Assembly (NCBI RefSeq): GCF_958295425.1
Contig: NC_081142.1
Coordinates: forward strand, 3,250,896 to 3,314,895
DNA from: Solea solea
Taxonomy: Eukaryota; Chordata; Actinopteri; Pleuronectiformes; Soleidae
DNA length: 64,000 nucleotides
Direction of reading: 5' to 3'
Shown here: positions 48,301 through 60,212 of the stretch, in pieces
Position numbering within the stretch: position 1 is the first letter of the stretch
Layout: each line of letters starts with the position of its first letter
Notes under the pieces: generated by a model
The model's database searches: none
Told to the model about the DNA's origin: nothing
Seen by the model: only the letters and a program-made list of their open reading frames with translations
Position numbers and translations under genes: made by a program

Positions 48301-51300
48301 GGTGGTGGACTTTATGATGTCACTCGTTGGTGTTGCTGATGAGGGAGGTTGGCGATGAGCGGTATTTTCAATATTCACGCACATCCACCGTGACGTTTGA
48401 CAGCTTAAACAAGCCAAGTGTGCCACAGCACCAGGGAGTCGCTCTCTATTTTCAGGCTGTAGGGATAATCCAGTGAGCTCTGACAGCAAGTTTTAAATGC
48501 CCGTATGACTCTTCTTGGTCATTTTCCTGACTGATTGGACTATTGACTCTATACTGCCCCCAAGATTTCTGGTCGTATTGCTCCACTTGGTCTGTCATCG
48601 TTAGTTCCCCCTGCGTGGCGCATAATGATGGTCAAATTGAAACATCTCACATCTGTTAGACTTACAGACGTCTTTACTTCGACAAAACACCAAACAGGTG
48701 TTTACTATCGTGTCTCCTGGCAACAAGCAGGAGGGCATGAGGACATCAGACTCCTATTGATCACACAGGCTATACTATAGAGCTCCAGACATCTCATGAC
48801 TCAATTTGTTTATGCTGCCACGGAGGCAGGAAAAGCGTCAGTGCAAGAGTTCACTGCACGCTCTAAATCCACGGAGAGCGAGCAAATCTATCGCAGAACT
48901 TGACAGACTGAATATATCTGACCCTGATAATGCCCCCGCTGTGCTTCTCAGATTATTGTAAACAGCAGAAACATTATTCCCCCCGAAAAAAGCATGTGAA
49001 ATAAATATAAAAATAAATAATATTAAAGCTAGTAAGCGTTAGATTCTGTACCTGATATGAATCACTACACAGGCCAATCCGTTGCCTGTGGCTTCTCATC
49101 ACTCTGTCTTCGATGCTAATTTTATAGCACTAATCTACCGTGTCAGTTTTTGCAACTGGAAATTCACAGACGTCACCTGCACGCACGGACCTACTGGACC
49201 ATATTGGCTGTTAGTTACGCTGGTGTCGAAGCTTGTTGTGCTTTATAGTCTATTTTCCTCTAAATGGGAACATAATTTACAAAACTGACTGAAAAATGAC
49301 TTCCATTCAAGCCGAGTTCATTTTGTACTGTGACTAACTGCTACTTCCTGGGCTTCACTTTTAGGTCAAGGTCAGCTACTGGTGTGGACTGAGAATTGTG
49401 TGCAGGGAAGCTCTGAAAGGTGCACGGTCAAAGACGTGGTACACATAACTGTCTGGCTGCATAGATGCATAGATACAGTATGTAAACAACTTTGTGTAGG
49501 CAAAAATGAAACACAAGGCCTTGGGTTTGATTGGGGGGTGGAGGTTCACGTAATGCCTGTGCCATACTGATTAACATATGAATCAGCATAATTCATCTGC
49601 TTATAATTAGCTCGGCTCTCAGTTCACATCCCCTGCAGGTTAATACCTCACAGTTTTTATTCTCTGAATGTGTATGTGAACATACTGTGAACATATTGTA
49701 CGCATGTGTGTCAAACCACAGGCATTTCATCTCGTGTTTTCAGCATGAAAGCGACGCCGTTGTTGTATCTCCATCTGTAAACGCTCTGCACTGCAGCGAC
49801 TCAGGGGAAAAGTGAGAAAAGTGAGAAAAGTTCATACAAAAGTCAGCAAAGTTTTTCAGCGACGTCTCACTCCTGAACTAGATGCTCGTACAGGGAGGAG
49901 ATGAGCCGCCTTCGCGTCAGTGTCAGTGATGATGTCAGAAACCATCCGGCTGATGATCTGACACAGAGAACATATCATCCAGCTCCAGCATCAGCCACAT
50001 ACATAGAAACCTCCTTTGAGTTCAATAGAAAACACGGAAGTTTCCATGTGTGGAAAAGTTGTTGTATTTGTCTTTAAATGTAAATAAGTGTTATGTCATG
50101 CCATGCTCTGCAGAAATAAGATTAGGCCACTTTCACACTAATATTAGTGGATTTACCTGGGATTCTTTAGAACCAAGTGAACCCACATAAATAGAAAAGA
50201 ACAAAAGTTTTACATAGTTTCTATTGCCAGTAGTTCTGCCCTGTGGTGTGTGTGTTTTGTTCGTCCTAGTGAGCAGCAATGCCCTAAACTGCAAATAAAC
50301 CTTAAAACTGTGTCTGTCCAGGCTCACGGCCGAGAGACACGATCAGAAAATGTCGCTATCCTGGGGATGAAACTCAACTTTACTATAATATACCATAGCA
50401 TAGCAGTGAACGTCATCACTGTTCCTGTGTTGGGGGACCATGTTGTCGACATCAATCTATAGTACCTGCAAAATCTCATGCAATTAGAGGAAGAGGGAGT
50501 TTACAACAGAGAAAGTTACGTTAAGAGATGCCCCATCCTCGTTATGTACGTTGTTCTCGACAGACATTTTGTCTTCTTCAGTTACACAGATGTGTTACAC
50601 TGTACTACACTGGTGTTGTGTTGTGTTATTTTTAGCACCCATGATATCAGGTGAACACCATTTCTTCAGTGTTTTGCAAAGGGAATTCCTCTTGTACACC
50701 ACTGTTAACCAATTCCCAGGTTTTCTGCAAAAACTGGGCTTAAAGGTGATCAATACGAACATTGGTGGTGTTGTGTTTCTAGCACGTTACATTATGACGT
50801 ATCAGTTTTAACACCAAAATGAAGAAAATGAAAAGTTTATGTCGTAAATACACACGCTCTAACCTGAACAGCGTCTTGTGGTTTAGTTCCAGTGGTGTGC
50901 TTGTCCCCTGCTGCAGTATAATATAATATAATAAGTGCTGCACATGAAGTTTATGAGTGTTTTAATTCCAAGTGGGATAAGTGCCAGTGCAAGTTAAAAT
51001 AAGGAAGCTCAACTTGGCCAGAGCACACCGAGACACTCACATCAAAACATTTAAATACATTTTATCCACAGATTTTCAAAATAATTTGCTTTTAAATCAA
51101 GCGACACGGGGGGGTTGTTTTGATAACGCTGACTAAACACTATTATGTGTGACTAAGTGCAGGAAATTCCTTATCTATTGGACGTGTAATACTGACGTAA
51201 AAGAATAATCATTTAATCTGCCCTCAATAAAAGTGCCGGTGAAAAACATAATTAAAGATTCTTTGGAGAAAATGAGGTTTGGTGGAAAAACAGGGACAGA

Positions 51301-54300
51301 CACGGAAAATGTCAAGGGCATTCTCTGCCAGAGTGATGTGTGAGTAGATTTGCAGCCTGACTGACGGTGAGAGTGAAAAAAACACGGCTAAACAGAGAAC
51401 GAATCATCTGCCGTGTTCTCCTTTCTCACGTTAAATGATTTTTCTCTTATCTCTGATTACGGGAGCCAGTCAGGATTTCTGTCTCCTTTCATTGTGAAAA
51501 CTTCTGACACTTGCGAGATAGATTCAAACTTTTTATCTTGTTTTTGAGAAGATAGTTACTTAGTTGTGATGTGACCTTTGCACGGTTGGAAAAACCTAAA
51601 CTTGATATAGCCTCTACCTTGATTCAGTAAAGCATGTTAGGTAGTTGTATCCCTTTGGATTAAGTTTGTTTGACTAGACTAGACTAACTAAATTAGACTA
51701 GTGTAGAATATATGTTTATTATCCCTGAGGGTCAGCAGCAATCACACATCCAAAAGAGGATAAACAAATTAAAACATTCTATGCTTTAAACAAGCGAGAG
51801 AGCATATATAAACAATTCTTATAGCATTAAGCCATATTAGTCATATTACATTCAAGAAGGGTCACTGTGTTTCCAGGTGGGACAAGTAAAGTGAGAGTTG
51901 ATGGTTCAGAAAGGAGCAGATAGTGATCATTAAATATGACCTGATCAGCTTTAAGACAAATCCAAAACATCTCCAACTGCTGATGAATCCAAAGCTGCTC
52001 TTTGGCTGAGAGAGAAGTTTTCTCCATAACAGTGGTGACAGAAAATAAAAGACTTATAACCTTTGAAAGAGAGATGAAACTATGTAACTATAGCTGCAAT
52101 GTTTTGAGACTTGTCTCCACTGTTATCATGAGAGGACACCAAGCAACAGTAACACACAATAATCAATAAGTGTGTGATATCTGAACACAGTCGTAAAGTG
52201 TTGCAAGAAGGACAGACAGGATCCAAACACACTGTTTGCTGCTTGTACAGTCACTGAATTCAGCCACTAAAGTTATAGCGAAGTAACAGTCACACACACA
52301 CACACACACACACACACGAAAATGCCAGAGGCAAGTTTGGCAGAGTGAGACAGAACTGTAGCCATCCCAGACGGTCAGAGAGGAAGACCATGTGACCTGA
52401 TGGACCTCACTATGAGAGGAAGAAACATAGACAGGACAAAACAACAGAGTAAAACAGTGTAAAACATTACAATACGACAGGTAAAACAAATTAAAAAAAT
52501 ACAACACTGACAACTGATCACATGTCCGTCCTTAAATAAAGAAAGAAAATGACGTGATGTGGATTTACCTGTCAACAATAAAGCCAAATGTAGGGTTTTA
52601 AGTGTATTTTTTACTAACTAAAACTGGACATGGCTGTATTGGACATGTTTTGTCCACATTTATTGGACAATTTTTACAAATTGGGGGGGAAAAAAACGAC
52701 ATTGATCGTGAACTTTCACGGGCCGATTAAGTCTGTTCAGCAAACCAATCAGATATTCAAGGACGGACATCAAACTGCGCTCTGAGGCCAACACTTTGGT
52801 TTCATTAGTGATTGTTTCGCAGCACCATCGTCTTGCTCTTCACTGAAACTGATGCTGCAGCAGCTGCTGCTGCTGCTACGCTGGTGAATCTCTGGCACAT
52901 CGACTTAAAAGAATAGATCATATCGGGCTCTTACCACCGTCCCTCCCCCCCATCACTCATTTCCACACTCAGACCTTTTGGCTTTATCGCTGAATGAGTG
53001 CAGTTTAATTAACATTGTTAGCATCAGTGGACAGGACTGCCGCCAGATGAACTGCCCTCCGTTGCTACATCTCTCATCCTCTGAGGCCAGATTCACTTCA
53101 TCTGTGCTGTCCTTTCAGTGTGTGTGTGTGTGTGTGTGGTGTTGTGGATTCTTCTTGGCCTGTGTCAGCTCATGTTTCAGTGACATGATCTTGTCGAGTT
53201 GTGCCAACAGCTCTGGTTCTCATCCTGCCAGCACGTTTCCAAATAGTACATTTAATCTTAGGTTCTTCCTCCTTCATTTTGGGCTCGTTTTCCCCTCACT
53301 CATGTAGATCCCTCCTGGTCGATCAATGGAGTGTTTGAACGGCTCTTCTCTAATCATACCACTTTGTGTGTATCGCTGGCCTTAAAGGTGCAGTGTGTAG
53401 GAATGATTGACATCTTGGGCTCTATATTTACAAGAGCATCAGGGCGTCGCCAACTCTAATTTTGCTCGTTGCAGTGTGTATCAGCGGAGTTATTTGTAGC
53501 TATGTTTTATGCGTAACATCATTTAAGTCAATCAGTTTCGCTTGTTACTCCCTTTAAAAGCCAGGTGTGCCTGTGTGTGGCACATTAAATGGCAAATACA
53601 GGAAACTGGAGAAGTGAACAAGTCTCTGATTGTTGATAAGGATAAGGAGCAGCGAGCAGATCATCTACGGTTGCAGCGAGAACCCTTCACTGAAGGTTAG
53701 GAATTACAGCCACACTCATTTAACTGATGAGGAGCACTGAAGCGTGCTCTGTGCACTGTGAACTCAACCTTTGGGATTTTTGACCAGGTTTTTGTTGGTC
53801 AGTGGTGCAATGGCATTTTTGCTGCCTATTACGAAGGAGTATTAGGGCCAAAAAAAAATCTGGCACAAGGAGAAAAAGCAGGCAAAAAAAAATAATCCAG
53901 CATAAAAAATTTTTTAAAAAGTCAGGCAAAAAAAATTAAAAAATCTGGCATAAGAAAAAAAAAAAGTCAGGCAAAAAAAAAAAATCCGGCACAAGAAAAA
54001 AAAAAAAAAAGTCTGGTACAAGAAAAAAAAAATGTCAGGCAAAAAAAAAAAAAAAAAGAAATCAGGCATAAAAATAAATTAATTTCGAAAATATCAAAGT
54101 ACTATAGTCGATGGCCATGGCTGCCTCTACAGACGCGCCGATTAATCGGTACTTCCAAATTGGCTATAATAATAAAATAATAAGGAAATTCTCTCTCTTT
54201 TGGCTCATAAACACGGTGTAGTGATAAGTATTAGGACGCTGAAGAGACTGTGTCGGAAACTTGGTTTGTTCACCATACAAACCTGGAGGAGGTGGCCGCA

Positions 54301-56569
54301 TTCATACAAAATGAAATAGCTGGAACGGGGCAGATGCAGGGGTACCGATGGTTGCACCTGCATGCGATCCAGAGATCCGGACGGCTGCTGTCATGGAGCC
54401 TTCAGTCGCTTGTCGCTTTGTTGGTACGTGGTCAAGCCTCTGCAGTTTTTTGTTTTTTTTCTTGTGCCGGACTTTTTTTTTTTTTTTTTTTGCCTGACTT
54501 TTCTTTTTTTTTTCTTGTGCCAGATTTTTTTTTTTTGTTTTTTTGCTTGATTTTTTTTTTTTAATAGATAAAAATGCCCAAACTTTTCTCGCACCCTTAA
54601 GACCAACACACCCACAGACAGACACATATTAGCATGAGTGCACTTGCTACCAACACAACATAGGCGCCGGGGGTGAAATTGATAACTGTGTTGGCCATTT
54701 TGTGTCATTTCATTTCTTTTCTCTTCTCTCTCTGCAACTGTGTTCCCTTCCTTACGCTCCATCTCTTTCTTTTACATGCTCCCTTTCTTCCATCTTGAAA
54801 AGTGCCATCTCAGTCCGCACTGTCTCTCTGTCTCTGTTGGCGCTCTCATCTCTTAAATTGCTCTCCGCTTGAAGGGAGAGAGGAAAAAAACAAAACGTTC
54901 CTTTTTGGAGAGCGCGATTAAGAATGCATGGGAAGTGACGGGAGACGAGAGATGAAGTCAGATGAACTGATAGAAAACAGCACTAATTTGTGCTTGTCCT
55001 CCGCTTGTGTCTGATAATTCATCTATCAAATACATAAAAAGCTGCCCCACCATACTCCACATACCCCCCCCCCCCCCTTGTTTGAGCACTCAGCATTTAC
55101 ACTAATTAATGTACAGTACGTGAGGGTACTGTATATGCTAATGCTGCAGTGTCATTAAGCAGCCAGGCATGTTTGAGTGACTCTGACCTTTGACCTCTGC
55201 TGAGAAGGATCCAATGGTTTAACAAACACTGGCCCACTGTGTAGAAGACCGTTGACCTGGCTGAAGATCCTCCCCCTCCTCCTCCTCAATATGAACCTGC
55301 AGATGTTTTGCCTGCTGCAGAGTGACGTGTGAGTGTATAATGATGATGATGTGCATGAGGGGGTGGGAGATGTGTCAGCGGCTTGCAGTCAGATCTGGTC
55401 ACCTTTTGGTGTGTGTGTGTGTGTGTGTGTGTGTAGCATAATAATGTTGCTATGTCCTAGACACCATTGCTCAGAGGAAATCTATAAAGTCTCTCAGGGT
55501 CTTTTATCACAAAGGTTATCACTGAATTAACAACATGTTTGTGTGTCTGTGTGTGTGTGTGCTTGTATTTGTTACCTCTTTAGGACATTTTTCTGGTGGT
55601 AACATTGATCTTGTCAGGACCAGTAGTCCTCATGGAGACCAAAGTTTGGATTTTAATCGTGGTGATAGGTTAAGAGGGTGAGGGTTCGACATGAACTGGT
55701 TATGGATCAAATGCAAGGCCCTTTAAGCATTCTAGGTTATCGGCGCTGGATCAGTGATAGAGCAGGTCACCTTCCAAAAAGAAGGTTGAGGGTTTGATGA
55801 TCTAAATGATGTGTCACTGTAGAAAGAAATTAGAAATTAAATTAATGTAAATGTGCTGTACCAATATATCAATTCCACCATATGTCGTCATTTCTGCCAC
55901 TTTCCTCGTGTGTCTTCCTCCGTGTAGGTCAGCCTAACCTCCATACCTCACACAGAGATCAGTCTGATTGGCTCTCTTCTAATTATTCTTCTCTTGTGAT
56001 TGGTTCTCTCCCCAGTTCGTCCCGCCCTAACATTTGCGTCACCTTTATTTTTATTTACTTGACGCCTCATTCTTGTTTCGTTATAGTTTTAACACTGACA
56101 GCTGGCAGTGAATGACGGTGACCTGCCACTACAGTAATGGCGACTCTGCTTTGTGACAAAACCAACAAACTGGTTGCTTGATTTGCCTGTAAAATATCTC
56201 CACTTATCCACTCTATCCTCACTTTCAGATGAAGGCCAGACGGTCTGCCACAGTCCCCCAGAGCTGGCAGGCCAGCGGTTGGCGGAGGTTGGCATGCAGC
56301 TGCGGGCAGACTGCCACCAAGGCCTGGGCTACTGGGACTACCTCTTCTTCATCGCCATTGGCTTCGTCATCTTCTCAGCTGGCACGGTGTCAGCGTGGGT
56401 GATGGGAGTGCTCATGGTGCTCTACGAGCGCTACAGCAAGCGGAAGGGCGAGCAGCTGGACAGCGATGATGAGGACGAGAGGGGTGGGATGGGCGGAGGA
56501 GGAGGAGGAGGTTGCAGCGGCGGGAACCAGGGGAATGGGGATCTGAGTAAGCCTGGCATGCAGGTGTGA
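41660..56569 (+). CDS. lrrc52: Leucine-rich repeat-containing protein 52 (BK-channel gamma-type auxiliary subunit), whole gene
   Basis: Two coding exons (41,660-42,308; 56,229-56,569) joined in phase 1 give 329 aa (human LRRC52 313 aa). LRRC26/52/55/38 are single-pass membrane gamma subunits that shift the voltage dependence of BK (Slo1) potassium channels; mammalian LRRC52 also partners Slo3 in sperm. Order: signal peptide (hydrophobic 13-32), cysteine cap CPDRCVC (34-40), about six leucine-rich repeats (65-195; [14 protein letters not shown] is the LRRC52-like part), C-terminal cap (C197, C199, C205, C223, C245), one transmembrane helix (about 254-283; [17 protein letters not shown] resembles human GFCIFAAGTVAAWLTGV), basic RYSKRK, acidic DSDDEDE and a glycine-rich tail. 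LRRC52 is preferred over 26, 38 and 55 on these two segments. The intron falls in the C-terminal cap, about the human position. Confidence 0.93.
43975..44160. repeat. GTGAGGACC/TTAGGG family member, uninterrupted
   Basis: Starts with (TG)n, then TAGGACAAAAACAACG, GTGAGGACATTTGGG, several GGTTAGGG-like blocks and ATGCATTATGTCTATGAGTG. It is the un-inserted counterpart of the repeat split at 12,917-14,082. Confidence 0.65.
46303..46766. mobile_element. 464 bp hAT-type MITE with perfect 8-bp target duplication
   Basis: Left end CAGGGCTCTCAAACTCAAAT, right end AGATTGAGACCTCTG (reverse complement CAGAGGTCTCAATCT). The flanks are GGATAGAT at 46,295-46,302 and GGATAGAT at 46,767-46,774, an exact 8-bp duplication as expected of hAT. 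The interior is AT-rich with no transposase frame. The intact duplication suggests a fairly recent insertion. Confidence 0.9.
47834..47975 (+). repeat. tRNA-derived SINE copy
   Basis: A-box-like GGCTGGTTGTTGCTGG and B box GGGGTTCGATCCCCG precede the conserved body CCGGGCAAGACACTTAACCCC-like segment (split here as GGGCAAGACACTTAACCCC). No cloverleaf can be completed, so it is a retroposon and not a tRNA gene. Confidence 0.7.
49190..49400. repeat. Inverted copy of the TATGTTCCCA dispersed family
   Basis: TGGGAACATAATTTACAAAA and CTTCCTGGGCTTCACTTTTA are reverse complements of blocks in 26,860-27,110. Confidence 0.6.
53842..54599. mobile_element. DNA transposon remnant with inverted minisatellite arms and an integrase-like fragment
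   Basis: The left arm (53,850-54,075) is a tandem array of GTCAGGC, A9-A15, TCTGGCACAAG, A9-A15 units. The right arm (54,455-54,560) has the reverse complement (CTTGTGCCGGAC, T runs, GCCTGAC). The left end is TTAGGGCCAAA. Between the arms, plus-strand frames read [20 protein letters not shown] (frame of 54,197) and then, after one frameshift, [19 protein letters not shown] and [14 protein letters not shown] (frame of 54,250). These resemble the helix-turn-helix plus N-terminal part of integrase-core transposases (Ginger-like) as I remember them. The catalytic DDE region is absent, so it is non-autonomous and decayed. Confidence 0.6.
54120..54440 (+). pseudogene. Decayed N-terminal fragment of an integrase-core transposase
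   Basis: A short region with the look of YFQIGYNN, then [20 protein letters not shown], then [14 protein letters not shown] and [12 protein letters not shown], spread over at least two frames. The usual following segment (second helix-turn-helix end, then the DDE catalytic core) is missing; the frame instead runs into the T-rich right arm. Assigned from remembered family resemblance, not from an alignment. Confidence 0.5.
55540..55700. repeat. GTGAGGACC family member
   Basis: (TG)n, then TTGTTACCTCTTTAGGACA, TTGTCAGGACCAGTAGTCCT and CATGGAGACCAAAGTTTGG; the same order occurs near 29,460-29,520 and, inverted, 34,150-34,220. Confidence 0.6.
55728..55810 (+). repeat. Truncated tRNA-derived SINE head
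   Basis: A-box-like GGATCAGTGATAGAGCAGG and B-box-like GAGGGTTTGATG with a short stem between them, then unrelated sequence. Too diverged to be a tRNA gene. Confidence 0.45.
56229..56569 (+). CDS. lrrc52: lrrc52 exon 2 (residues 217-329, stop)
   Basis: Acceptor ACTTTCAG/ATGAAGG. Encodes the end of the C-terminal cap ([19 protein letters not shown]), the transmembrane helix ([17 protein letters not shown]) and the cytoplasmic tail with acidic and Gly7 runs. The stop at 56,567-56,569 follows ...SKPGMQV. Confidence 0.94.
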
Positions 56570-57999
56570 CACACTGATGTGAACAGGACGAGAGAAACGA
56601 GGGAGAGGAGGAACCGGAAGTGACAAGACTCTGAGACCAAAGGCAATGAACCAAGATCTGACTGTCTCTCTTTGTTATTGATATAGATGTGGCAATACGC
56701 TCTTCTTCATATTGGGGCTGAAAGTCAGTGTGTGATGGTGTGTGTGCGTGTGTGTGTGTGTGTGTGTGCATGAGAGCGAGAGAGCGAAGCAGAGAAAGAA
56801 GTGGAGACACACAGAGACCGCAATAATGACTATGACTATGCCTGAATTTCAGGAATACAGACTGACCTCTGAGATTATTGAGAGCAATAACCCCCCCACA
56901 CACACACAGCTACACACACCTAACCCACTCACACACACACTGTCCGTCTCAGCAAAGATATTCTACAGAGCTGGATTCCCTGAGTGGGAGGATGAACCTG
57001 CACACATCATGAAGTGCTCCTGAGTATCACCATAAATGATGATTATAAAAAAACACACACACACACACACACACACACAAATACAAAAACGCACACATGA
57101 GACATTAGGGGTCACAAAGAGAGTGATGCCTTCGCTCAACGTAGTAAATACTGGTATAAAAACAAGTTATTTTGTGAAGTACTGCACATTTAGGATCATT
57201 GCAGTTTGAACATTGACAGAAGATATTGTAAGAATGAGTGAAGTATAACCTCACAAGAGTTATGGTTATAGAATAACAGTTTAGAGACTTGGTTCCATGT
57301 GAGCTGCTAAAATGTGGAGTTTCTGAATACAAGCTTTAGTGAGTACATCCGCTTTTGTTGTTTGTGTCCTGGTACACATGCAAATAACACAGTGACAGTT
57401 TTACATGTTAAGACTGACTGACTGTCATTTATTTTATATACACAACACTTCAGCTTTATCCATTTATGTGCTTGAATGTAAACCTAATTGTGTTTATTTA
57501 TAAGAAAACTACACAGGACAAAGACCAACATCCCCCTCAAACTTTTTTAACAACTTCCGTCCTCCATGTGACGTCAGTGTGGAGTTTATGCTTCATCCAC
57601 ACTAGTAAAATTTGGTTTGAATTCCCTATAAGTAATCTGCTTCCATACCAAAAATGGTGAAAATCCAGGTCAGGGTTTCCGTTTATTAGACAAATGGCCA
57701 AATAACTCTAAAGTGAGTGTTAATTTAACACATTTAAGGCATGTATAGTTCAGCGTTTTCCAACTATAGAGGCTCTGGACTAGTGTGTAGCACAAATATT
57801 AACCAAATCATGCGCAAAGGAAAATACAAATGAATGCAAATCTCTGTTCACTACTCTTACATGCAACGGTTAGGAGCTGCGGTCACAGGCTTCATGTAAA
57901 TCCTGATTTACCTGCTGTCACAGGTTTGTGTTTATCCACAAATTTAACGTGCAGATTGGGGTTAGGTTGATGAGAGATTGTAAAATGACCATAGGGGTG

Positions 58000-58100
58000 A
58001 TAGATTGATCTATGGTTGGGTGTGTACCTTGTTTTTCAGCAGTGATTAGCTCCAGCTCCCTCCCATGACCCTGCAAGGATAAGCTGGATGATGGATGGAT
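58000..58100 (+). repeat. Retroposon 3' tail ending in GGAT repeats
   Basis: GTGTGTACCTTG, GATTAGCTCCAGCTCCC, GACCCTGCAAGGATAAG and a terminal GGATGATGGATGGAT, the typical end of a fish LINE/SINE tail. A similar end is at 39,105-39,150. Confidence 0.55.
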
Positions 58101-58445
58101 AATGTGGTCAGAGGGGGAAATAGACTGGAAACTTTCACCCAGAAACAACTGCATTTCAGTGTGGTGTGGTCTTCTGCTGCTGAAGCTCATATCTGCATGT
58201 TTCTCACCCCCCACACCAGACGCAGTTGTAGAAGTAGGGTCCGCTCACGGTGGCTGCAAAGTAGGACATGTAGTGTCAGAGTCACACAACTAACGACAAT
58301 GTTACGTCGTGTGACTGGAAGCCTCGCTTGGTTGCCCTCGCGATAAAGTTGTGCATACACAGTCTGAAGCCCGGGGCTGTCAGAGTGGAAGTAAGCCTCT
58401 GGAGTCGTATGGAGTAGTGTGTTGTGTTCATGTTTGCATGATTCT

Positions 58446-58483
<38 letters not shown>

Positions 58484-59942
58484 AATGGGGCCACAGCACG
58501 GACGAGTGATTCACGAGCTCAGACGGATCCAAACCGTTCCTCCTTTATCGTGAGTCGCTTCTCTCCCGTCCGTCACAGGAACGGACAGGTGTGTAGTGGA
58601 GGTGATAAACGACAAACTCCACACAGAGACGGGGCGGAGAAAGAGTTGGGTCACAATCAGAGGCAGGAATTTATCGTGACTGACACACACAGCAGCTTTA
58701 TTGAAAGAGTGATTGATAGCTGGGCCTTTATTCATTTGCCCCTGATGAATGATAACTCTCCAGAGGGAATGGCAGGAAGTGTGTGCCAGCGGATGTGAGA
58801 ATGTGTGCACATTTAAAGTGGAAACGAAGCACAGAACAATATGACTTTTTTTGGCAAGATTCAGCACAACAATCAAACTTTGTATTAAATTATACTTGCT
58901 CAAACAAAAGGGTCATATTTTACACTTTTCAATTTAGCAGTAGGGCACAGCTCTGTCCATTTGTTTGGTAGCAGTTGCTGTTGTACGTTTGACAAATGGA
59001 TGTTTCTGAGGAAAGAAAGGGAGACACTGAGAGACAAACCTGAGGAGAGTCCCTTTTTTTAATTGTTTGAATGAGTTTTTCCACAATAAAGAGGGTGCTG
59101 AACTCTTTTATTGTCGTATCTCGTCTATGAGGACACAGCAGCTGAAAGCTACTGTAGCTACAAACAGTAGTCAGATGTCATGACATCAGTCTTTGGCAAG
59201 TGCTGGCGATTAGTGTGGCCATACGTCCAGATTTAGGCATCTGGCGTAGCCTCCAGTCGGACACTCAGTTGCCCTTCTTTTTGGAGTTGCACTGGAACGC
59301 AGCATCACCTCCAATGCCCTAAGATCTATGGTCTAAGAAATAATTGGCCAAAAGTGGTGTTGATCAAATATTACGTCTGATATATCATTGGTTAAAAACA
59401 TAAACAAGGCTTCCATGTGCTGAAAAGGTGGTGGTGGTGCTGCTGCTGCTGCTGTTTGCTGGCTGCAGCTAATGTGACAGAAATTAAACTTAAAAACGTC
59501 TTTTAATTCTGAACGGTAAAAAGACTCCAAGTTTGTGTCAATTTCATGAATTGAATCATGAATCATGAATTAAATAGTCTTGCAATGAATAGAGTATCTC
59601 AGAATCACTGTATCACCATAGCAATGGTGTCATAGACAAAATTGTATTGTTGTGTAGTCGTGTGTCCTCCATTTTGGTGCTCAGGAAATGACCACAGTAC
59701 TGGCTGTAGTAGCTGGTAACACCGAATGCCGATGCCGTGGAATTAGCTGCTACCAAATAATGATAGGGTTAGGGTTAGAGAGGAGGTGCTGATGTCAAAT
59801 GTGGCTACAGCTACAATAGCAGTCTCCTTTTCCCTCCTCAAAAAAAATTAATTAATCAAGCGATTTCTACCAAAAAGATGGCTGAACCCTACTGGCAAAA
59901 AACTGAAATGTGACATAAAAAAAAAAAGAATATCTACGTCTT

Positions 59943-60212
59943 TTAGGGCCAAACCGAAATGAAAAAAATATTTGTAATATTACGAGAATAAATTTGTGAT
60001 ATTACAATAATAAACTCATAATATTAAAAAAAGTCGTAATATTGCAAGAATAAAGCCATTATTAATCAAGCAAAGATGATCGGCTGCAACCTGCGACAAG
60101 ATGAGAAACGCGGAGCAATTACAATAATATTGTAATATTACGACTTTATTCTCATAATATCACGACTTTATTCTCAAACGAGTCATTTTTATTTCTTTGT
60201 TGTTTGGCCTTA
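59943..60212. mobile_element. Palindromic MITE with TTAGGGCCAAA ends and GTAATATTACGAGAATAAAG units
   Basis: Begins TTAGGGCCAAACCG; the other end, reverse-complemented, begins TTAAGGCCAAACAAC. Each arm holds repeated units of the type TAATATTACGAGAATAAAG in opposite orientation, so most of the 270 bp can fold into one hairpin around a core near 60,050-60,115. Confidence 0.7.

Larger units (their letters stand above)
42309..56228 (+). other. lrrc52: lrrc52 intron 1 (13.9 kb)
   Basis: Bounded by GTGAGT and TTTCAG. No independent gene was recognised in it on either strand. It carries a hAT MITE (46,303-46,766), a tRNA-derived SINE (about 47,834-47,975), an integrase-fragment element (53,842-54,599), GTGAGGACC-family repeats (about 43.98-44.16, 44.89-44.96, 55.5-55.7 kb), a polypyrimidine (CT)n run (47,545-47,573) and several (CA)n/(TG)n tracts. 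Confidence 0.75.

Noticed and set aside
54302..54762. Lysine-rich minus-strand frames
   Set aside because: They are reverse readings of the T-rich minisatellite arm, so the lysine content reflects poly(A) runs only.
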